DNA of 64,000 nt from positions 299,678 through 363,677 of the forward strand of contig NZ_JBHRZM010000002.1 in NCBI RefSeq assembly GCF_042649585.1, in the 5' to 3' direction. The notes beneath the pieces were generated by a model. The model was not told the origin of the DNA and searched no databases. It saw only the letters and a program-made list of their open reading frames with translations. This DNA is from Helicobacter_F equorum. Its GTDB lineage: Bacteria > Campylobacterota > Campylobacteria > Campylobacterales > Helicobacteraceae. Every line of letters begins with the position of its first letter. Within the stretch, counting starts at the first letter, position 1. A program made the position numbers and the translations under genes. This document shows positions 46,940-56,579 of the stretch, one piece after another.

Positions 46940-47434
46940 ATGAAAGCCCAGGGTTTTGTTCATAAATATGGCGATAATGTGGACACGGATGTGATTATCC
47001 CGGCTCGCTATCTTAATACTGCTGATCATAAGGAATTAGCAAGTCATTGCATGGAAGATATTGACAAAGATTTTGTTAATAAGGTTAAAGAAGGCGATAT
47101 TATGGTCGGGGGTTGGAATTTTGGCTGTGGATCAAGTCGAGAACACGCACCCATAGCCATCAAGGCAAGTGGTATTTCGTGCATTATTGCTAAAAGTTTT
47201 GCACGCATTTTTTATCGCAATGCTATAAATATCGGTCTAGCGATTATAGAATCTCCTGAAATAGCAGATTCTATTATGCAAGGCGATGAAGTAAGTATAG
47301 ATTTTGACAAAGGTGAAATCACTAGCCTTGGCAAAAACACAACATTCAAAACCACGCCATTTCCACCATTTATCCAAGAAATCATTAATGCCAATGGTTA
47401 CCTAAACTGGATAGCCCAAAGAAGAGAAGCTTAA
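46940..47434 (+). CDS. leuD: 3-Isopropylmalate dehydratase small subunit
   Basis: 164 aa swivel domain partner of LeuC. DNVDTDVIIPARYL and NFGCGSSREHAPIAIKA are the family signature. 16 bp after leuC, with AAGGAG upstream. Confidence 0.96.
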   Translation: MKAQGFVHKYGDNVDTDVIIPARYLNTADHKELASHCMEDIDKDFVNKVKEGDIMVGGWNFGCGSSREHAPIAIKASGISCIIAKSFARIFYRNAINIGLAIIESPEIADSIMQGDEVSIDFDKGEITSLGKNTTFKTTPFPPFIQEIINANGYLNWIAQRREA

Positions 47435-47443
47435 GGATTATAT

Positions 47444-48514
47444 ATGCAAAAAACAATAGCAGTCATACGAGGAGATGGTATCGGACCAGAGGTCATTACA
47501 CAAGCCCTCAAAGTGCTAGATGCCATATCACAAAAATATAACCACACTTTTGTGTATAAAGAAGTGCTAGCTGGTGGATGTGCGATTGATGCGTGTGGAG
47601 AATGTCTCCCAAAAGAAAGCCTAGAGATATGCAAACAAAGTGATAGCGTGCTTTTAGGTGCAGTGGGTGGTCCACAATGGGATAATCAACCAAGCCATAA
47701 TCGCCCAGAAAAAGCACTACTTAGAATCCGTAGTGAGCTTGAAGTCTTTGCAAATATCCGCCCAGCCACACTTTTTACGCAATTAAGAGAATCTAGTCCG
47801 CTGAAAGCCTCGATTTTGGAGCGCGGGATTGACTTTGTCATCGTGCGTGAGCTCACAGGTGGTGTGTATTTTGGCAAGCACTCAACACAAGGAAATGCAG
47901 GAAATCGCGTAGCAAGCGATAATATGTGCTATAGTGAATCTGAAATCGAGCGAATTGCTCGCGTGGGCTTTGAGCTGGCGCGCAAGCGAAACAAAAGGCT
48001 CACAAGCGTAGATAAGGCGAATGTGCTAGATTCTAGCAGGTTGTGGCGCGAGGTGGTGGAGCGCGTACATAGTGAATTTAGCGATGTGGAGCTAAGCCAT
48101 ATGTATGTGGATAATGCAGCAATGCAGATTGTGCGCGCACCAAGTCAGTTTGATGTTATTTTGACGGAAAACATGTTTGGTGATATTCTGAGCGATGAGG
48201 CGAGTGTGATTACAGGCACGATTGGTGTGATCCCTTCCGCTTCGTTAGGGCAAAGCAAAGTTGGGCTGTATGAGCCTATACATGGGAGTGCGCCAGATAT
48301 CGCGGGTCAAGATTTCGCAAATCCACTTGGCACGATTTTAAGTGTGGCGATGATGCTAGAGCTTTCGTTTGAGATGAAAGATGAAGCGCAAGCGGTGCAA
48401 AAAGCCGTGCAAAAGGTGCTAGATGAGAGCTATCGCACCGCGGATACGATGAGCGAAGGGAAGCAGTGCGTGGGTTGTGAAGCAATGGGCGATTTAGTAA
48501 GCCAAAGAATCTAA
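47444..48514 (+). CDS. leuB: 3-Isopropylmalate dehydrogenase
   Basis: 356 aa. NAD-dependent oxidative decarboxylation of 3-isopropylmalate. VIRGDGIGPEV at the start, RELTGGVYFG, LTSVDKANVL and HGSAPDIAGQ are all present. From about base 47815 to the stop the DNA is visibly richer in G and C and in GCG/GTG/GAG-type codons than the 5' third and than leuACD, suggesting a recombined allele. The protein itself looks intact. Confidence 0.95.
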   Translation: MQKTIAVIRGDGIGPEVITQALKVLDAISQKYNHTFVYKEVLAGGCAIDACGECLPKESLEICKQSDSVLLGAVGGPQWDNQPSHNRPEKALLRIRSELEVFANIRPATLFTQLRESSPLKASILERGIDFVIVRELTGGVYFGKHSTQGNAGNRVASDNMCYSESEIERIARVGFELARKRNKRLTSVDKANVLDSSRLWREVVERVHSEFSDVELSHMYVDNAAMQIVRAPSQFDVILTENMFGDILSDEASVITGTIGVIPSASLGQSKVGLYEPIHGSAPDIAGQDFANPLGTILSVAMMLELSFEMKDEAQAVQKAVQKVLDESYRTADTMSEGKQCVGCEAMGDLVSQRI

Positions 48515-48525
48515 GGAAATTTTCA

Positions 48526-49811
48526 ATGCACAACACTTCTCCCAAAGTCGGTGTCATCATACCAATCTACAATGTAGCTCCTTACTTAAAAGAATGTCTT
48601 GATTCTGTAATCAATCAGACTTATAAGAATCTGCATATAGTTTTAGTCAATGATGGAAGCACTGATGGAAGTTTAGAAATTGCAAAAGAATATGTTTTAA
48701 AAGATTCTCGCTTTATCCTCTTTGATAAAGAAAATGGAGGGCAGTCTCATGCTAGAAATCTTGGGATTGATTACTTTGCCTCGAAACTTCCATTAGGGGG
48801 GGGGGTAAATACACTCTTTTAGCTAATCAAAATCCACAAAATCCCTATAAAATCAAATCTTTCTATACTTCTCAATCACCTAATGCAATAAATTACGCAG
48901 ATTTTGTAGATTTGCTAAATTCTAAAGAGTCTTTAGAATTTCTTATTCCACATATTGATTACATTATGTTTTTAGACCCTGATGATTATTGGAGGGAAGA
49001 TTGCGTGGAATTATGTCTTAAGGCTTTTGCAGATTCTCAAAGTCAAGGCAAGCAAGCAGAGGTTGTGTGGTTTGACTACAAGATTTTATATGAGAATCTA
49101 GCTTATGATATGGGTTCGCCCACAATTTTCCAAAATTATTTGAAATATTTCAAAAACACAATCATCACTCCGAAAATTTGGGCAGAGGTTTCCAAACAGA
49201 ACGAACTCTTTATGGCATTTGTTTGTGTTGGAATGATTGATTTTAATTTTTTTGAGAAGCTCGAGCTTTATTTTATCAATGGAATATTTATGGAGGATAC
49301 GCCTTTTGGTATTGTGCTTTTTATGCATGCAAATCACATTGTTATGATTAATGAAATATTGTATATGTGTCACGGAAGAGACGATAGCACTTCAAGATAT
49401 GCGAAAAGTCCACATATAAGTATTCCTCCATTTTTGCAGGATTTGAAGAAAGCATTTATCGAACCTTACACTATAAGGAAATACCACCAGTTAGTGAGTG
49501 TGTTTTATTTCACGCTTTATCTAACGCGGATATTAGAAAAATATAAAAATACAGAAATAAAAGAATCAGTAAGGAAATATTTCTTTAAAGGATTTTGCTT
49601 ATGGTCTCTAGGAATCTTTTGCTTTGATAAGGATCCACATAATATCAAGCAAAGACTCCCGGAACTCAAGCCTTATATCAAAGACTTGCATCTTGGCAAG
49701 CTTAATTGCTTAAAGCATCTTGTGATTTCTTATCCAAAATTGGGATTTGTGTATGCATGGACTCAGAAACTAAAACATGGAGGAAGCAAGAAATGGCTTG
49801 AGAAGCTCTAA
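48526..49811 (+). CDS. Phase-variable family 2 glycosyltransferase, paralogue 1 (OFF)
   Basis: The GT-A start VGVIIPIYNVAPYLKECLDS with VNDGSTDGS is open to 48822. It then goes out of frame at a G10 tract. With 11 or 8 G it continues through a polar linker into IDYIMFLDPDDYWREDCVE (the DxD-like motif) and on to 49811, about 428 aa. The linker (about 69 residues) sits exactly between the ARNLGI and FLDPDD elements that are adjacent in normal GT2 enzymes. It begins 11 bp after leuB with AAGGA, so it is probably read with the leu operon. Sugar donor and acceptor are unknown; LPS or glycoprotein decoration is likely. Confidence 0.82.
48547..48740. repeat. Shared block 1 of the glycosyltransferase pair
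   Basis: 194 bp, almost identical to 49942-50135. Shared block 2 is 48948-49076 versus 50631-50759 (129 bp). Shared block 3 is 49596-49811 versus 51279-51494 (216 bp). The stretch between blocks 2 and 3 is exactly 519 bp in both genes but diverged. Confidence 0.88.
48796..48805. repeat. G10 tract in glycosyltransferase paralogue 1
   Basis: Ten G between the nucleotide-binding half and the linker. The current length is out of frame; 11 or 8 restores the reading frame. Confidence 0.92.
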
Positions 49812-49866
49812 TTGTCATTATTGCTTTTTTGTCTTGTTCATGTAAAGCTAATTAAGATTAATTTGT

Positions 49867-49872
49867 TATAAT
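49867..49872 (+). promoter_or_regulatory. Extended -10 promoter of glycosyltransferase paralogue 2
   Basis: TGTTATAAT, the same nonamer as upstream of leuA, lies 31 bp before the GTG start; TAGGAGG is between them. Confidence 0.55.
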
Positions 49873-49902
49873 AAGAACCAATTTAGATAGGAGGCTATCG
49901 CT

Positions 49903-51494
49903 GTGTTAGATAATCAATTTTTAGAATCTTTCAATAAATCTGTCGGCGTCATCATACCAATCTACAATGTAGCCCCTTACTTAAAAGAATGTCTTGATTC
50001 TGTAATCAATCAGACTTATAAGAATCTGCATATAGTTTTAGTCAATGATGGAAGCACTGATGGAAGTTTAGAAATTGCAAAAGAATATGTTTTAAAAGAT
50101 TCTCGCTTTATCCTCTTTGATAAAGAAAATGGAGGATTAAGCAGTGCTAGAAATGTAGGGATTGAATACTTTAATACGAATATAAAATTGCAAAAAAGTA
50201 AAGTCAATAATGAACTAGGGGGGGGGGCAGTACTAACCTAAAAGCAAAAGAATGTTTAGATATTTCTTTAGAATCTAAAGACTTTACACAATCTTATCAA
50301 CTAAAAAACACTCATTGCCAATATAAAGCAAAGCTAAGCAAAACTTACTCTTATAAAAACAACACATCAAAAGAGATAAACCCCCATTCTTCAGATTTTC
50401 ATTCTTTTGCTTTTTTACAAACCTATGAAGTTAGAGATTCTAATCCTTATCGCATTAAAAAAATTTTTATGCAAACTAGTAAAACACAAGAACTTTTGGC
50501 TAGTCAAACACAAGATATATATACAAATGAGAGTGCTGTATTGGTTACTAGTAAAACACAAGAAAATGCTTTGCAAAATAGCATTAAAAATTCCCTAAAC
50601 TCTTTAGAATCCACACATACTTATATTCCTCCACATATTGATTACGTTATTTTTTTAGATTCTGATGATTATTGGAGGGAAGATTGCGTGGAATTATGTC
50701 TTAAGGCTTTTGCAGATTCTCAAAGTCAAGGCAAGCAAGCAGAGGTTGTGTGGTTTGACAATGATGTGTTTTTTGAAAATCTGGCGTATGACAAGAGATT
50801 ACTCACACAGTTTGAATACTTTTTTCAAGGCATTCCACGCCCTATCATAGATTCCCAAGAATGGTTTGAATTTGTCAGAGACAAAAAAATTGGATGGGCT
50901 TTTGCATGGTCTGGCATGATTGATTTTGCATTCTTGCAAAAGATTGGTCTTTATTTTATCAATGGCTTAAACTTTGCAGAAGATTTGGGGTTTGGGATCG
51001 TACTTTTTATACGAGCAAGTTATATTGCAAGAGTTGACAAAAAACTCTATGCCTATCGCGTAAGAGACAATAGCAATTCAAACTTTGAAAAAAGTGCGTA
51101 TATAAGTGTCGCTCCGATTTTGTACGATTTACTCAAGATTTTTGATGATCCCTACCTCACAAGGAAATACCATCACCAAGAATGCGCTCTTGCTATTACA
51201 TTTTCTTTGATTGATGAACTAGAAAAATGCGAAGATGAAAAAACTAAGAAAATGGCAAAACATTTTTTGCGTGCTTGTTGCTTATGGTCTCTAGGAATCT
51301 TTTGCTTTGATAAGGATCCACATAATATCAAGCAAAGACTCCCGGAACTCAAGCCTTATATCAAAGACTTACATCTTGGCAAGCTTAATTGCTTAAAGCA
51401 TCTTGTGATTTCTTATCCAAAATTGGGATTTGTGTATGCATGGACTCAGAAACTAAAACATGGAGGAAACAAGAAATGGCTTGAGAAGCTCTAG
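49903..51494 (+). CDS. Phase-variable family 2 glycosyltransferase, paralogue 2 (OFF)
   Basis: GTG start with TAGGAGG upstream. The first 100 codons match paralogue 1 (VGVIIPIYNVAPYLKECLDS; ENGGLSSARNVGIEYF), then a G10 tract shifts the frame and translation ends at 50241. At 11 or 8 G it reads on to 51494, about 530 aa, through a long Ser/Thr/Lys/Gln-rich linker (about 165 residues) to IDYVIFLDSDDYWREDC. The linker has repeats of the type TSKTQE. C-terminal residues match paralogue 1 almost exactly. It has its own promoter. Confidence 0.82.
50218..50227. repeat. G10 tract in glycosyltransferase paralogue 2
   Basis: Ten G at the same structural position as in paralogue 1. Out of frame now; 11 or 8 would be in frame. 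Confidence 0.92.
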
Positions 51495-51528
51495 TAAGCC
51501 TGGGATGTTGCTTTTTGTTTTTTAAGTA

Positions 51529-51537
51529 GGGGGGGGG
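51529..51537. repeat. Orphan G9 tract after the glycosyltransferases
   Basis: Nine G about 35 bp beyond the stop of paralogue 2, not inside any open frame I can support. The 500-bp stretch 51495-51994 otherwise holds a decayed membrane-protein relic. Confidence 0.8.
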
Positions 51538-51739
51538 TTATGAAATGCATATTGCGTCAAAGCACACAAACACAAGAAGTTTGACATATCTCAAAAGATA
51601 TTCTTGCTAGGCTTACAAAGAAGTTTCCATTCGCATAGAAACTATTTTACAGAGCGATTTAATCTATTGGTATTGTAAGAATTACGACTTGAGGTTTTTT
51701 AGTAGAGAAGATGATAGTATTCCAACAGGTAATAATTCG

Positions 51740-51970
51740 CCTTATCACCAATCAAAATGGTATCCTCAAACCCTATAGCACCACCCATAACAATGCACAC
51801 TGCTAATGTAATGCGTGTAAATCGTGATGGATACCAAAATGAGAGAAAACATAGATAAGTAACCCACTATAAAATACCAATGGGGCACTAAAGGGTATAG
51901 CCCAAGGTAAAAATGCACAAAACGCCTCAAGCGATATTTTTATATTTTGTTTTTAAGTATTTGCCTTAAT
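51740..51970 (-). pseudogene. Remnant of an unidentified membrane protein
   Basis: Read leftward, KISLEAFCAFLPWAIPFSAP with LVFYSGLLIYVFSHF is open in one frame and continues in the next as WYPSRFTRITLAVCIVMGGA with IGFEDTILIGDK. Both look like membrane-protein text rather than chance, joined by one frame change. No start is seen and I cannot name the family. Confidence 0.4.
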
Positions 51971-51994
51971 CATTACCAACTCCTAGATACCTTA

Positions 51995-53095
51995 TCACAC
52001 ATGAAACCTAAAATGCATGACATCGCCATCTTGCACGATATAATCTTTCCCTTCACTCCGCATAGCACCAGCCTCTTTGGCTTTTTGCTCCCCACCATAT
52101 TTGATAAAATCCTCATAACTAATGGTTTCAGCTCGAATGAAGCCTTTTTCAAAATCTTTGTGAATCACACCTGCAGCCTGTGGAGCTTTATCGCCCTTTT
52201 TGATAGTCCAAGAATGTACCTCTTGCACTCCAGCAGTAAAATAGCTAATAAGTCCTAATTTTGCAAACCCTACACAAATAATCTGTGCAAGCCCACTATC
52301 TCCACCGCCAAGCTCTTGTAAAAACTCCTTGCGTTCCTCATCACTCATACCTACCATATCTTCTTCGATCTTAGCACAAAGCTTGATAACCTCACTTCCC
52401 CGCTTTGCTCCATATTCACGCACTTGCTTGACAAATTCATTATCCACACCTAAACCATCTTCATCGACATTCGCACCAAAAATAACTTCCTTATTACTCA
52501 AAAATCGCAGTTCTTTATCGAGGGTTAAAAATTCTTGCATATCACAAGAGTGAAAATTTTTAGCACTCTTGCCAGATTCTAGATGTGCAAGTAAATCTTT
52601 TGCCACCTCAAGCATAGTATTGGCACCCTTTTGTGCCTTACTTTCCCTCTCTAGCTTTGCAATACGCTTTTGCAATGTTGCTATGTCAGCCAAAATCAAC
52701 TCTAACTCAATAATCTCAATATCGCCTATTGGATCTATACGATTTTCTACATGTGTAATATCGCTATCCTCAAAACATCGCACAATATGCAAAATTACAT
52801 CAGCTTCTTTGATATTTGCCAAAAATTGATTACCAAGCCCCTCGCCTTTGCTCGCACCTCGCACAAGTCCAGCAATATCCACAAACTCTACTTGTGAATG
52901 TAAGATTCTCTGCGGATTTACAATCTTAGCCAACTCCAAAAGCCGATCATCAGGGACACTCACTACAGCCTTATTAGGTTCTATGGTGCAAAATGGATAA
53001 TTTGCAGCTTGAGCATTTTGTGTTTTGGTAAGTGCATTAAAAGTTGTGGATTTACCCACATTTGGAAGTCCTACAATCCCAATAGACAATCCCAT
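51995..53095 (-). CDS. ychF: Redox-regulated ATPase YchF
   Basis: 366 aa. Obg-related P-loop protein: GLPNVGKSTTFNALT at the start, DIAGLVRGASKGEG, and the C-terminal TGS-like domain with KGFIRAETISYEDF. It binds ribosomes and ATP. It is 1 bp downstream of pepA. Confidence 0.96.
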   Translation of the reverse strand: MGLSIGIVGLPNVGKSTTFNALTKTQNAQAANYPFCTIEPNKAVVSVPDDRLLELAKIVNPQRILHSQVEFVDIAGLVRGASKGEGLGNQFLANIKEADVILHIVRCFEDSDITHVENRIDPIGDIEIIELELILADIATLQKRIAKLERESKAQKGANTMLEVAKDLLAHLESGKSAKNFHSCDMQEFLTLDKELRFLSNKEVIFGANVDEDGLGVDNEFVKQVREYGAKRGSEVIKLCAKIEEDMVGMSDEERKEFLQELGGGDSGLAQIICVGFAKLGLISYFTAGVQEVHSWTIKKGDKAPQAAGVIHKDFEKGFIRAETISYEDFIKYGGEQKAKEAGAMRSEGKDYIVQDGDVMHFRFHV

Positions 53096-53096
53096 A

Positions 53097-54518
53097 CTAC
53101 ACCTTTTTAGATTTTGGCTTTCTAGAATCTTGCTTAGATTCTAGATTCTCTATAAAAGCAAGCACAGCACGCACCCCTGCTCCACTCGCACCACTTGGGT
53201 TAATATCCCACTCACGCTCAATATACGCAGGTCCGGCTATATCGATATGTAGCCATTTATTTTTATATTCATCACGGATAAATTCCCCCAAAAACATTCC
53301 AGCGCTTATCCCACCACCATAGCGACTTGATCCGATATTGCAAATATCTGCAACCTTAGATTCTAAAAGTTTTTTGATATGGCGGTTAAATGGCAGACAT
53401 GCCATCAATTCCCCACTCTGTAACGCACAAGATTCAAAGTCTTTTTTAAGTATTTCATTATATCCCATGATACCACTTGTATATTCTCCAAGTCCCACGA
53501 CACAAGCTCCCGTAAGTGTCGCCAAATCCACAATAACATCAGGTTTTAGATCTTGAGCATAACTCAAACAATCACAAAGCACCAAGCGCCCCTCAGCATC
53601 GGTATTTCGGACTTCTATACTTTTGCCTTCACGCGAAAATAGCACATCATCAGGCTTATAGGCATCACCGCCAATCATATTTTCTGCCGCACCAATGATT
53701 CCATGCACCTCGATATGTAGCCCAAGTTCTGCCACAGCGTTCAAAATTCCTATAACCGCACACGCACCACTTTTATCTGCCTTCATCGTTATCATATATT
53801 CGCTTGGTTTGAGACTTAACCCACCACTATCATATGTTAATCCCTTGCCTACTACCACAACACGCGCCAAAGGCTTTTTTGGCTTATATTTCAAATGCAC
53901 AAGATATGGTGGATTCACAGAAGCCCTACTCACAGCGAGATACGCACCCATACGCTCTTTTTGTAAGCCCTTTGTATCCAAAACTTTGCATTCTAATCCC
54001 TTTTTTTGTGCAAGTTTTTTACAATACTCCGAAAGATATGCGGGAGTCGCAACTTGTGGCATGGTATTTACCAAATCTCGCACTATATGCAAACTCTTTG
54101 CCACAATTTTTGCGCGCTTTGCGACCTTTCCTAGAACACTATCACCTTGTATATACACCTTCGAAAATACATATTCTTTTTTGTTTGATTTATATAAACC
54201 ACTATCTTGCCAACCTGCCAAAATCCCAAGCATAAGCGCATAATCTAAAGTTTCATCACCAAATGCCTTTATGCCAATACTTCCAAATTTTAGAGATTTA
54301 AAAAATCGTGCAATATTTGCACCAACTTCACGCACAACATCTACATGACGCTCGTCTATGCACACAAGCAGTGTCTTTTTTTCTTGCAAGAAAAATTGTC
54401 CCTTACCATCAAACCCAAACTCTTGTGCCTTTTGTATATTTTTGCTTCCTTTAGAATCTAGCACAAATTCCACATATGCTTGACCTTGCATAGAATCTGT
54501 TATAACAATCTCAATCAT
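53097..54518 (-). CDS. pepA: Leucyl aminopeptidase PepA
   Basis: 473 aa, M17 family. The signature NTDAEGRLVLCDCL is present, with metal residues in VVGKGLTYDSGGLSLK and MKADKSGACAV. It removes N-terminal residues from peptides. The start is set at the ATG of MIEIVITDS, which has a GGAG-type site and overlaps the dedA stop; a longer frame to 54599 lies inside dedA. Confidence 0.95.
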   Translation of the reverse strand: MIEIVITDSMQGQAYVEFVLDSKGSKNIQKAQEFGFDGKGQFFLQEKKTLLVCIDERHVDVVREVGANIARFFKSLKFGSIGIKAFGDETLDYALMLGILAGWQDSGLYKSNKKEYVFSKVYIQGDSVLGKVAKRAKIVAKSLHIVRDLVNTMPQVATPAYLSEYCKKLAQKKGLECKVLDTKGLQKERMGAYLAVSRASVNPPYLVHLKYKPKKPLARVVVVGKGLTYDSGGLSLKPSEYMITMKADKSGACAVIGILNAVAELGLHIEVHGIIGAAENMIGGDAYKPDDVLFSREGKSIEVRNTDAEGRLVLCDCLSYAQDLKPDVIVDLATLTGACVVGLGEYTSGIMGYNEILKKDFESCALQSGELMACLPFNRHIKKLLESKVADICNIGSSRYGGGISAGMFLGEFIRDEYKNKWLHIDIAGPAYIEREWDINPSGASGAGVRAVLAFIENLESKQDSRKPKSKKV

Positions 54519-55242
54519 TACTACTCCTTGCTTGTAATTTTGTAATACGCTTATCCACGCGCTTTGTTTGTGTTTGAAAATACCAAAGCACACCACCACC
54601 GATAATAATTGCTAAAGGAATAAGCAAATAAGGATGATCCTTAAACCAATCAAGCACAATAAAAATCTCTTCACCAAAATACCAAGTAAGCACGATAGTG
54701 ATAGCTGCCCACACTTGTGCGCTCAAAAAATTAACAATAGCAAACTTCACAGCACTATAGCGCGTCGTACCAATACTCATAGGGATAATTGTGCGCATAC
54801 CATACATATAGCGTTGTATAAAAATAATAGACCAACCATATCGCTGCAACAAGAGAGTTGCGAGTGCAAATTTTCGTCTCTGAGACTTTAGGCTTTCTTG
54901 AATCCCTTTGCGATTAAATCTGCCGATATAAAAATAAATCTGATCTCCTACAAAACCTCCAAAACCCGCAACAAAAATAGAGGCGAGTAAATGCATTTTG
55001 CCATCATGCACAGCTAACCCAGCAAAAATAAGCCCTAACTCACCCTCTAAAATCCCCCAAAAAAATAAAATCGCATATCCCCAATTCTCTACATGCTTAT
55101 CCCAAAGCGTTACGATAAATTCCTCAAGTGAAAAACCTGTGCTTTTGTAATATACTATCAAACCGATACATACAAGGATCACACACACCCAAGTTAAGAT
55201 TTTTTTTGGGTTTTGCTTTATAGAATGCCATAGAGTGTGCAT
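54511..55242 (-). CDS. DedA family membrane protein
   Basis: 243 aa, SNARE-associated/DedA fold. Features: FFWGILEGELGLIFAG, FVGDQIYFYIGRFN and the conserved RYMYGMRTIIPMSIGTTRY. The family acts in lipid-carrier recycling and membrane homeostasis. The ATG at 55242 follows AGGGGGA; a longer start overlaps apt. Confidence 0.9.
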   Translation of the reverse strand: MHTLWHSIKQNPKKILTWVCVILVCIGLIVYYKSTGFSLEEFIVTLWDKHVENWGYAILFFWGILEGELGLIFAGLAVHDGKMHLLASIFVAGFGGFVGDQIYFYIGRFNRKGIQESLKSQRRKFALATLLLQRYGWSIIFIQRYMYGMRTIIPMSIGTTRYSAVKFAIVNFLSAQVWAAITIVLTWYFGEEIFIVLDWFKDHPYLLIPLAIIIGGGVLWYFQTQTKRVDKRITKLQARSSND

Positions 55243-55250
55243 AAATCCCC

Positions 55251-55781
55251 CTAAATATCTAGCACACAATGCACATCACAAAGCTCTTGGAGCTTTGCTT
55301 TTCCTCCAAGTTCGCACAAATGCAAAATAAACACCGCCTCCACGCATTGTGCGCCAAGTGTTTGGATAAGCTTCGCTCCTGCTTGTGCAGTGCCCCCAGT
55401 GGCAATAAGATCATCAATAAGCACAATACGCGCATTTTTTTTATCTCCAAATGCATCAATGTGAATTTCTACTTCATCAAACCCATACTCAAGGCTATAT
55501 TTCTCACTCACCGTGGTAAATGGTAGCTTGCCTTTTTTTCGGATAGGCACAAAACCTACTCCAAGGGCATATGCCAAGGCAGATCCAAAAATAAACCCTC
55601 GAGATTCTATTCCAGCAACAAAATCAATATCACGATGTTTATAGCGCTCAGCAAGGGATTGTATAAGCTCACAAAATATTTCTTTGTTGCCTATCATTGT
55701 CGTAATATCATAAAACAAAATCCCAGGCTTTGGATAATCCGGAATTTTGCGTATAGAATCTATTAATTTTTTGCTATCCAT
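55251..55781 (-). CDS. apt: Adenine phosphoribosyltransferase
   Basis: 176 aa. PRPP-binding VLIDDLIATGGTAQAGAKLI, and GIESRGFIFGSALA for the purine site. Salvages adenine to AMP. 8 bp before the dedA start. Confidence 0.96.
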   Translation of the reverse strand: MDSKKLIDSIRKIPDYPKPGILFYDITTMIGNKEIFCELIQSLAERYKHRDIDFVAGIESRGFIFGSALAYALGVGFVPIRKKGKLPFTTVSEKYSLEYGFDEVEIHIDAFGDKKNARIVLIDDLIATGGTAQAGAKLIQTLGAQCVEAVFILHLCELGGKAKLQELCDVHCVLDI

Positions 55782-55795
55782 AAATACTCCTTAAA

Positions 55796-56134
55796 TTATA
55801 AAAGTGCCTCAATTTTTTGCTCTAGCTCCTTAATACGCGCCTTGTATTTATCTGTCTCGATTCTATATTGTGAGTTACGAGCCTTTAAGACTTTTACTTC
55901 ATTTTTGAGTGCATTCATCTCTTGTTGCATATTATCAATGTTGCCAAGCGCACGCTGTAGTTGTAGTTGATGTTTACGCACTAAAATTTCTGCCTCATTT
56001 AATGTAAGTTTCATAGAGGCGGCATTCTTCTCCTCTTTGCGCGCGACACTCTTATAAAAAAACGTCCGCACTATCATATACAGCACAAAAAGTATAAATC
56101 CTGTGAGAAAAATCCATTGTGCAAAAAGATTCAT
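55796..56134 (-). CDS. Small anchored coiled-coil protein
   Basis: 112 aa: one N-terminal helix (IFLTGFILFVLYMIVRTFF), then a continuous charged coiled coil from about residue 45 to the end. I do not recognise the family. Its place between apt and rpiB matches a hypothetical gene in H. pylori. Confidence 0.8.
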   Translation of the reverse strand: MNLFAQWIFLTGFILFVLYMIVRTFFYKSVARKEEKNAASMKLTLNEAEILVRKHQLQLQRALGNIDNMQQEMNALKNEVKVLKARNSQYRIETDKYKARIKELEQKIEALL

Positions 56135-56153
56135 AACTTTCTCTCCAATCTAT

Positions 56154-56579
56154 CTACCCAAGCTTACGCACCCTCTCAAGATGTCTGCCACCTTCAAACT
56201 CTGTGCTAAAAAACTGCAACACGATTTCTTCTGCCTCACCCTGCCCTATCACGCGCTCACCCATGCATAATACATTAGCATCATTATGTGCGCGTGCCAT
56301 TTTTGCCAAATATGGATCGGTACAAAGTGCTGCGCGTATACCGCTAAAGCGATTTGCTGCTATACCCATACCTATACCACTGCCACAAATAAGCACACCT
56401 TTAGATTCTGTATTAGCACTAACGCTCTCACAGAGCTTTTTAGCAAAATCTGGATAATCCACACGCAAATTCGAATCTGGACCCAAGTCGCAAACTTCCA
56501 AACCTTTGGCACAAAGCACCTCTTTGACAAATTCCTTTAATCTAAACCCTGCGTGATCTGATGCGATAAAAACCTGCAT
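56154..56579 (-). CDS. rpiB: Ribose-5-phosphate isomerase B
   Basis: 141 aa, LacAB/RpiB fold. ASDHAGFRLKEFVK at the start, catalytic cysteine region ICGSGIGMGIAANRF, and HNDANVLCMGERVIG. Interconverts ribose-5-P and ribulose-5-P. Overlaps the lepB stop by one base (TAATG). Confidence 0.95.
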   Translation of the reverse strand: MQVFIASDHAGFRLKEFVKEVLCAKGLEVCDLGPDSNLRVDYPDFAKKLCESVSANTESKGVLICGSGIGMGIAANRFSGIRAALCTDPYLAKMARAHNDANVLCMGERVIGQGEAEEIVLQFFSTEFEGGRHLERVRKLG

